Shown here piece after piece: positions 57,435 to 64,000 of a DNA stretch of 64,000 bases (its first letter is position 1; each line of letters starts with the position of its first letter). The notes below the pieces were generated by a model. The model was not told where the DNA came from. It searched no databases and saw only the letters and a program-made list of their open reading frames with translations. This stretch comes from Simmondsia chinensis. Taxonomy: Eukaryota > Streptophyta > Magnoliopsida > Caryophyllales > Simmondsiaceae. The position numbers and the translations under genes were made by a program. The DNA lies in NCBI GenBank assembly GCA_018398585.1, contig JAGTTD010000015.1, positions 8,685,001 through 8,749,000 of the forward strand. The letters run 5' to 3'.

Positions 57435-57870
57435 AGGTGGTGTTTATTTTTTTGGGGACATTGCTTGGCATCCCAGACAACAATCTGTTGTTTCCCATTC
57501 TTCTGCTGAAGCAGAATATCATAATATAGCAACAGTGACTAGTGAATTAGTGTGGTTACGATGTTTGCTATGTGATCTTTCCATATGTATTACTAAACTC
57601 GCAATTTTTCTCTGTGATAATCAAATAATTTTACACATTGCCTCCAACCTAGGGTTTTATGGGAACATAGAAATTGACTGTCATTTTGTTCGAGAAAAGT
57701 TAATGGCTAATGAGATCGTGACTTCATTTGTTAGGTCTTCGGGTCAAGTTACCGACATTTTTACTAATGCTTTGGATTGTCCTTCCTTTTCTTCTCTCTT
57801 TTGCAAGTTGGGAATCATAAATTTAGATGTTCTAACTTTAGGGGGGAGTGTTGAAAATGAAGATTTTTAG
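57435..57870 (+). pseudogene. Copia RNase H C-terminal fragment
   Basis: WHPRQQSVVSHSSAEAEYHN, TSELVWLRCLLCDLSI, LCDNQIILHIASNLGF and EIDCHFVREKL match the Copia RNase H block in order. VTDIFTNALD follows, then the terminal LGGSVENEDF that overlaps the start of the right LTR. The open part is 111 residues from 57535. Everything upstream in pol is missing. Confidence 0.85.
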
Positions 57871-58370
57871 TATTATCGTATTATTGTATTTTGTATTTTT
57901 ACATTGTATTTTACTTGTATTTCTTTAATAGTAGACATAGTCTTTATTTACCTAGTTATTATAGCAATTAGTGCTTTTGACCATATCATTGAAAGACGAC
58001 ATTCAAGGAGGCATCATGATGGCTTTCTTCCTCCCATAACTGGTCATAATGGAGGAGGAGGAAGACTAGGGTAAGTTTCAGTTGTTTTTACTTCATGTAA
58101 TTATTCTAGTATCAGATTCTAGTCTTTTCATTTTCTCATGATTGTATTATAAACATGTTTGATTTTGTGAATGATAATAATCCAACAGTTTTGTTTCTTT
58201 TATATTGTTAATCTAGGTCTCAATATACCAATCGAAACCTCATTCTATTTTGTTGGTGTCTCTCGTTGTTTAATTTAAGATGTCCTTGAATTGTTTTATT
58301 TTATGTTTTATTTAAAGTTTTATTCAAGATATTCTTGAATTATTTTATTTTCGATTTTATATTTTTAACA

Positions 58371-59267
58371 CTTAACCACCCCAACTTTTTGATTTTTTGA
58401 AAATCGCCTCGAAAAGTTCAAATTGTTTTCAATCAACAACCTACATTATAACAGTTAACCTTGCATCATAATTTTGCTTAGGTTATATATAAAATCAAGG
58501 AAAACACAACACATTTTAGCATAATTGATTAAATATTATACTGTTAAGGTAACTATATTAGATGTTTGAATATATGTACACAAAAGCATGCATTGGGATT
58601 CGAACCTACACGTAGAGACCATTCAAGGGTATAATGCTCTAGCAAGTGATCTTGTACAACTGTGTGTGTTTATCTCCTATTTTTTGTATAAGGAAATTTA
58701 AATTATACATGTAGCTTCAATGAAAACTAAATATAGATAGTTGATTGAAAAAACTTAAACTTTGAACGTGGTTATCTTAAAAATTCAAATGTTCTAGTAG
58801 TAAGGTGAATTGTTCCTAATCTTGAAGGTGATTTTCTGTAAAATAAAATGGCCATTTTATAAAGGTTCTTTTTGGTCGATATATTATACTTGTTCCTTCT
58901 TTTTTATGTAAGATCTTACCCTACTTTTATGCAAAAAGAATACTAAGTTTACAATTATCTCTCTTAGTGAAAATTGCTTTTTGTTGCTGCTCTATCTCTG
59001 TTTATGCTATCGGTAAAATTTTATATATTTGTGGAGTTCTGATTCATACGTTATGATCATTTTGAGATGGTTTATGAATTTGTGACCATCAAACTACGCT
59101 AATTATGTGTATGACCTATTTTAATTTGAAATTATGAAGTTCAAAAGGAATATTGTTATAATAATTTTAAAATATAATTTAATAAGGACTATTTCCATAG
59201 ATGAATGCATTATATATTAGTAAATAGTTGTTTATGACTTTCATAAAATTAATTTTATTAGAGGTAT
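58371..59267. other. AT-rich spacer, no gene seen
   Basis: No frame of note and no structured repeat apart from AT-rich words. A tRNA-like GGGATTCGAACC near 58593 was considered and rejected. Confidence 0.55.
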
Positions 59268-60100
59268 TGTTGATGTATTTTCAAAATATGTACTAAATGT
59301 TTGTTTTAATGTGTGTATAAGATGCGTTTGAGATTGTCTCAGTATTTGTTTAAGTTTTTAAAGCTTATTTGAGGTGTGTGTCGACACGTGGGTCATGTGT
59401 GTCGACACACAATCCAACAAAACTACAGGGGAACAACTATGTATCGACAAACAGACCCTTTCACACAAGTGCACGGAGGCACTCTGTGTGTTGACACACA
59501 GGAACTATGTGTCAACACACAGATCTGCAGTAAGCCTATGTGTTGATGTGTGTGTCAACACACAGCTTCAATACATAATACAATTTTGATAGTTTTTGGG
59601 CGGCTTTTTCCTGGTTTTTGGCGGTTCCTTTTGCAATATTTTTAGGTCATCTTAAGGCTTATATATGCATGAATTCCCCTGATTTAGGGAGGCTTTTGAA
59701 CAAAGAAAAAAAAAAGATTGAGAGAAAAGATTGAAAAAACATTGAGAGAAAACTTAAATGTGTGAATGTTTTTTAAAGTGATTGTGTTCTTGTGTGTTCA
59801 TGTGAAATTAAAATATGAATCCCTGTACATCTCACTCAATCTCTCCCTTTACACATTCTCACTTTATGTTTGGTTGTTTTTGTATTCTTGAGGATATTTC
59901 GTATACCAAAATGAACCTTAAGAAAAGTGATTACATAGCCTCAACACCTGAGATCTTTTGGTTACCTGGTTGCAAGGATTTTGCAAGTTCTTTGAAGTTT
60001 TGTTCTAACAATCTTAAGGTTTATCTACATTAATTGAAAACGGCTTCTTCACTTTCCGTGATTTGATGGTGAACCATGTGAGATTGGAGAAAGTGATGAA
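59268..60100 (+). repeat. Probable 5' LTR of a Copia-like element
   Basis: It begins TGTTGATGTATTTTC. It includes a cluster of TGTGTCGACACA-type palindromes (59374-59570), a TATATA signal near 59658, and a leader with repeated GATTGAGAGAAAA. That order fits the U3-R-U5 layout of a plant LTR. The partner LTR would lie beyond the window end, so this is inference. The open frame at 59374-59589 only reflects the palindromes. Confidence 0.45.
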
Positions 60101-63040
60101 TGGAAAGGTTTGGGATCTTTTCTTGGATATTTCATTTATATGAATTGTTATGGATCAATGTATGTTTTCTGATTCTGATAAGTCAAAATCATGAAGTTCT
60201 AAAATGACTAAGAAGTAGTGTTTAATGCATTAGCTTTATGCATGAAAGTAATCTTATTTGTGGGGTTGTAATCCCTAAGTTTAAGAACGCATGATGTTCA
60301 ATTTAGGCATCATTTTGTGTTATGTATCATTAATGTTGATCAATGATGAACATACATGTGATATCATATGATAAGAAGGAACGAAACTAAAGTCAATGGG
60401 TTTTTTCTTTGACAATTTCATATGATTACTCTGCTAATATGATATTGGGTATAGAGAGAAGAATCTCTCTTGAATTTGCGCAAAAGCCTTGACATAAACT
60501 ACCACTATGGCAAGTAATCAATTCCAATGACTCGTTAATTTCATTGATGGCCATGAAATGTAATAAAAATGGACAAAACATGAATGAAATCATGAGATTC
60601 ATGTGAATTGTTCAGTTAATGGAGTTTACATATGAAATCAAAACCAAATTGAGAATTCATGATAATTTTCAATTTGGGCACCATTTTGTTGTGGCTTTCA
60701 TCATGGATTTACGATCAAGTGCACTTGAATCAAATGGGTAGTAATTAAATAGCCACATATGTATAACCTAAATGACACGAAGTTTGCTTTAGGGAAGTTC
60801 GATCCTGTGTGTCGAGAAGTTAATATGCGGTGTTTAGCAATTGAACTATGTAATATCACGGGCGCAGTTTAACAATGAAAATAATATACTAATTAAGTTA
60901 AATCCTGGCGTTTAAAATATGGTAAACACTGAGAAGAATATGGCGGTCAAAGTCATGCATTAAATTAATTTGAATGATGAACAAATTAAATTATGAATAC
61001 ATACTTGTTATAAGTTGATTATATGAAAAACTTGTTTTGGGTGGTTGTTGAAACCATACATCAAGGCAATGCTAAAAGGAATATCCTTGTTTAGCGTGGT
61101 TGTCGAAACCAGATGCCCAGACGATGCCAAAACTAATAATAATAAATACGTGAATGAAGTATGTTGATAATGATACATGTGATTTATGAATTGAAAGAAC
61201 AACGGGTTTTTCATGAAATATGAAAATGTATTAATAGTTTGGATCAAATGGAAAATTGTGCATTATATATGGTAAAGTCATTACTGTATAAATTTGTAAT
61301 CTGAATGACAATTAGATTGAGGTTTAATGCACTTATGTGAATAACTATGTGGAAATAAGCCGATAATAAATATGGGTATGTTGATTCATACTTGCTTTGA
61401 CGGTCATTGATTTAATCTCTTGTACGTATTGTTCATTGGCGGAATTTATATTAACAAACAATGGAGTGAACAATAGTGGAGTTGGAAAATCATGGAAAGC
61501 AATGTTTGTATGATCATGATTATGAAAAGAATTTGAGTATAAGTATTCATATACGTTAATGGAGTTAAAATGTTAATCCATGTTAGTTAATATAACTAAT
61601 ACATGCATGTGCATAGATATGAAAGTATAAGCAAGGGTGTTAATGTAGTTGTATGATTAATGCTTATATGCATGTCAATACAATTATGGATGTATAATTT
61701 CCATTATCATAAAAATGATTTGTGTAACCATATATGCTGATGTGGTTATGAGGTCCTTATATCCATGAACATAAATGCGGTTGTAAATTTTACGGCTTTG
61801 TTATTTATGAACATAAATGTTGTTTGTATGCTTGATAAGTGGAAGTGATGTGAATATGAATTGAATTAGTGGGTCATGAAATATACGGTTATTTTACATA
61901 TGTTGATCCCTAATGTGAATAATATAAAGAAATTCAAATTCGAGTTCATAACTAAGGATGATGAAAGACGACGTATAAAAGCACTTGGAAATAATGATTC
62001 ACAATTTCATAATTGACTATATATCTCAAGTAGGTTTTCCAATATTATTGGATGTAATGTTTCTATGCAAACCAGCATGCATGTAGAAATTTCATTACTC
62101 ATCATGATTAATGCGTTGAAGTAAAGGTTACTTGTACTTAAAGGCATATGTGTATGATGATTGAGTAATCGATTAAAATGAAGTGCATTCATACAATGAA
62201 TGTGAATAAGATTATCGATGGAAAATAAGATTATTGTGTGATGTTGTATTCACATGTTAGGATGTTGTTAGTCATTAACGTGATAAATTTGAAGAGTATG
62301 TAAATACTGAATTCTGATGACTCTTATATTACTCATAAGGTTTGATGTTTATAAATGGCAAGTAAATTCGTATGACTGAATTATGGGTGAATTGAACATC
62401 TTAAGATATAAATGTAAACGAGTACATTGAAAGTGACTTCGAGTCTTTCATTGATCTTGAATGATGCATTATGATAATGTGAGGCAAAGTATTTAATGAT
62501 GAAAATCATGTTGGAGGGTATATCCCTGAAGAGACTCAAAAACTTTGAAAGAGTAAATGAGCATGAAAAGAGAAGTCCTAGCGATCGGACTTGTATATTT
62601 TCAGAGGAATGAACTAGAGATAATATAAATGTCAAAATTCAATATTGTTGTGTTATAGATGGTAACGAGACTATGAAGTCTAGCGATGTTAATCTCTGAG
62701 AAGGGTAACTAAAGAATCCAAAAAATGCATTTGGCTAGTTTAACAAAGACAGAGGATTCGTTGTATGTGTGTATGTTGATTATATATAGAAATTTGGTAT
62801 GAATACTAAGAACCAAATGAAAGAGTTTCAATACCATAATTGAAATTTGAAAAGATTAGATGTAGCCTTGATTGATGGATAGCAAAGTATATATAACTAG
62901 CTATGTAAGTAAATGTAACTGGCATGTAGCACATAAAGTACTGGAATGACCATGAGTTCTGGTGTTATTTTAATGAATACTCTTCTACTTAGAAGAATAC
63001 TTAGATGTTAGTTGAACATGCGATAAGGAGGACTACGTTT
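60101..63040 (+). other. Presumed interior of Copia-like element, coding not recognised
   Basis: Nearly 3 kb of AT-rich sequence has no long frame in either direction and no motif I can name. Repeated words such as GGTTGT(T/C)GAAACCA (61039 and 61099) suggest tandem or retro-derived decay. From position it should correspond to gag and most of pol of the element whose RNase H lies at 63050. Confidence 0.35.
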
Positions 63041-63049
63041 CTAAAGTGA

Positions 63050-63440
63050 GTGAATGTTACAAAATGGTGGGGGTGTTATTCCTTAGATTTTAAGAAATTA
63101 ACACGTATTATCAACCCCACGGTGGTTATAGAATTTATTGCTCTGGTTTCTGCTTACAAAGAAACAAAATGGTTAAAGGATCTTGTGTTTAAGATTCCTT
63201 TGTGGCCTAACCCAATATTGACTATTTCTATCCATTGTGATAGTGAGATGTGCTTTCAAATGTATAAAAGTGAGAAGTATCACTGAAAGTCCGAACACAT
63301 TAGTGTCAAACATTGTTGAGTGAATTAACTCATGAAAGATTGAGTGACCACTGTAGACTTTGAAAATATAAGTCAGAATCTAGCAGATCTCTTATTTAAA
63401 AACATTGCTAGAGACTTAATAATAAATAAATGAAGAGATG
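63050..63440 (+). pseudogene. Copia RNase H fragment
   Basis: IEFIALVSAYKETKWLKDLV, IPLWPNPILTISIHCDSEM and, after a TGA, KSEHISVKH and ISQNLADLLFKNIARDL follow the order of the Copia RNase H C-terminus. Stops at 63284 and beyond break the frame. Non-coding sequence typical of the 3' end of Copia elements follows it. Confidence 0.8.
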
Positions 63441-64000
63441 GTGTGAAACCTATCATTATTAGTCTCTAATGATAGGCCCTCAACTCGACACCTAGTATGA
63501 CGCTAGGTCTCGGGTTCAATGAGAGAGACTTGTCATTTGTGTGACTGCAAGCACTAAATGAGAATTTTACATCCCGAGTGTGAATTGCTTGTTACCCGCG
63601 TCAGAGATTCTAAAAGGATGAGCTAATGCTCTTAATGGACCTGGTTTTAGAACTTATTGAATGTCGTGTGGTAGAGACATGATCAATGATGTCCAGCTTA
63701 GTGTGTGTTGAAGGTTGGCCACTTCAAAGGGGTGATTTTGACTAAGGGTTTGGCTTTGAAATATTCACGAAGGGTATAGGATACAAGGCCATAAATCTGT
63801 CGATCTGGGAGTTGTAGGGTGTGTACAGGGACTATGTCTTGTGCGTGATTAGATAGTCCGCCAGTCAAATGGGTTGTATGGTTCACAGCTTGGTCTACCA
63901 TTTTTGATTTGATTAACTGTATGGTCTTTTCACTAGCTAGGGGTTCAATAGGGGGACACCCTCGTTGATGCACAATAAGGCGTCCTTTATTCGAGATGTT
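63441..64000 (+). other. 3' non-coding part of Copia-like element, runs off the window
   Basis: After the RNase H fragment the text (CTAATGATAGGCCCTCAACT, CGACACCTAGTATGACGC) resembles the untranslated 3' region of Tork-type Copia elements. No second LTR starts before 64000. The open frame on the minus strand at 63698-63973 has no motif and is not supported. Confidence 0.4.

Larger units (their letters stand above)
55805..58370 (+). mobile_element. Small Copia-derived LTR element
   Basis: Direct repeats at about 55805-56245 and 57973-58370 share CTTTTGAC, ACATTCA, CCTCCCATAAC, GGTCATAATGGA and TTGTATTATAAA(T/C)ATGTTTG. The sequence TAATATGAGAGC after the left repeat (about 56250) is a plausible degenerate tRNA-Met primer site. 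The right repeat starts TGTTGAAAATG at 57849 after the purine tract GGGGGGAG and ends AACA at 58370. The left copy lacks the first ~125 bases of this LTR and has unrelated sequence there, so the element is recombined or truncated. Confidence 0.7.

Noticed and set aside
58585..58610. tRNA gene suggested by GGGATTCGAACC
   Set aside because: No matching acceptor stem, anticodon arm or box A lies at the right distance on either strand.
59374..59589. Small Cys/Thr-rich protein gene
   Set aside because: The frame is produced by repeated TGTGTCGACACA palindromes and has no start context or family match.

Overview
This window looks like an intergenic, repeat-packed stretch of a eudicot plant genome. 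AT-rich sequence, GT-AG introns, a plant S-protein homologue, tRNA-Met-primed LTR retrotransposons and SINEs with the common angiosperm 3' region all point that way. I see no prokaryotic or organellar gene, no CRISPR array and no functional tRNA or rRNA gene. Nearly everything is transposable-element DNA, much of it nested. The only host-type gene I recognise is a short S1-family (self-incompatibility/S-protein homologue) gene at 37796-38247, and one frameshift breaks it.

Layout. 1-1073: AT-rich DNA and a 5S-rRNA-headed SINE. 1186-3405: decayed Mutator-like (MULE) transposase, minus strand. 4546-6225: a compact non-autonomous LTR retrotransposon with two 343-bp LTRs and a CATTC target duplication. 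6311-7482: a fold-back element whose arms are tandem units of about 58 bp. 7543-13915: a three-level nest, in which a small terminal-inverted-repeat element holds a 5S-headed SINE that is split by a 5.8-kb L1-type LINE. 15424-26095: a second L1-type LINE (minus strand), interrupted by a 5.3-kb LTR element (15833-21160) with no recognisable gag-pol but a long unknown ORF, and by two SINEs. 26096-30041: AT-rich DNA with a MITE-like inverted-repeat element. 30101-37457: a complete CACTA (En/Spm) transposon inserted in a SINE with a 3-bp duplication. 37796-38247: the S1-family gene. 38487-38757: a SINE. 41640-47340: a decayed Copia element holding another SINE. 48572-54129: a second Copia fragment, interrupted by a complete-ended hAT transposon (48952-52110). 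55805-58370: a third LTR element with a Copia RNase H end. 59268 to the window end: a fourth, Copia-like element whose 3' LTR lies outside.

How the parts relate. Seven SINE loci share a 3' region, but only some carry a 5S rRNA-like head, which suggests modular head exchange. In the CACTA element the TNP2 transposase carries nonsense and frameshift lesions, while the downstream Transposase_24 (TNPA-type) gene splices into an uninterrupted 423-codon frame, so one half of the transposition machinery may still be expressible. The best candidates for something undescribed are the unknown ORF of the 15833-21160 LTR element, the 5S-headed SINE family, and the fold-back element with tandem-unit arms.

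Domain names are assigned from memory of the families. No database search was run. Splice sites are read by eye.
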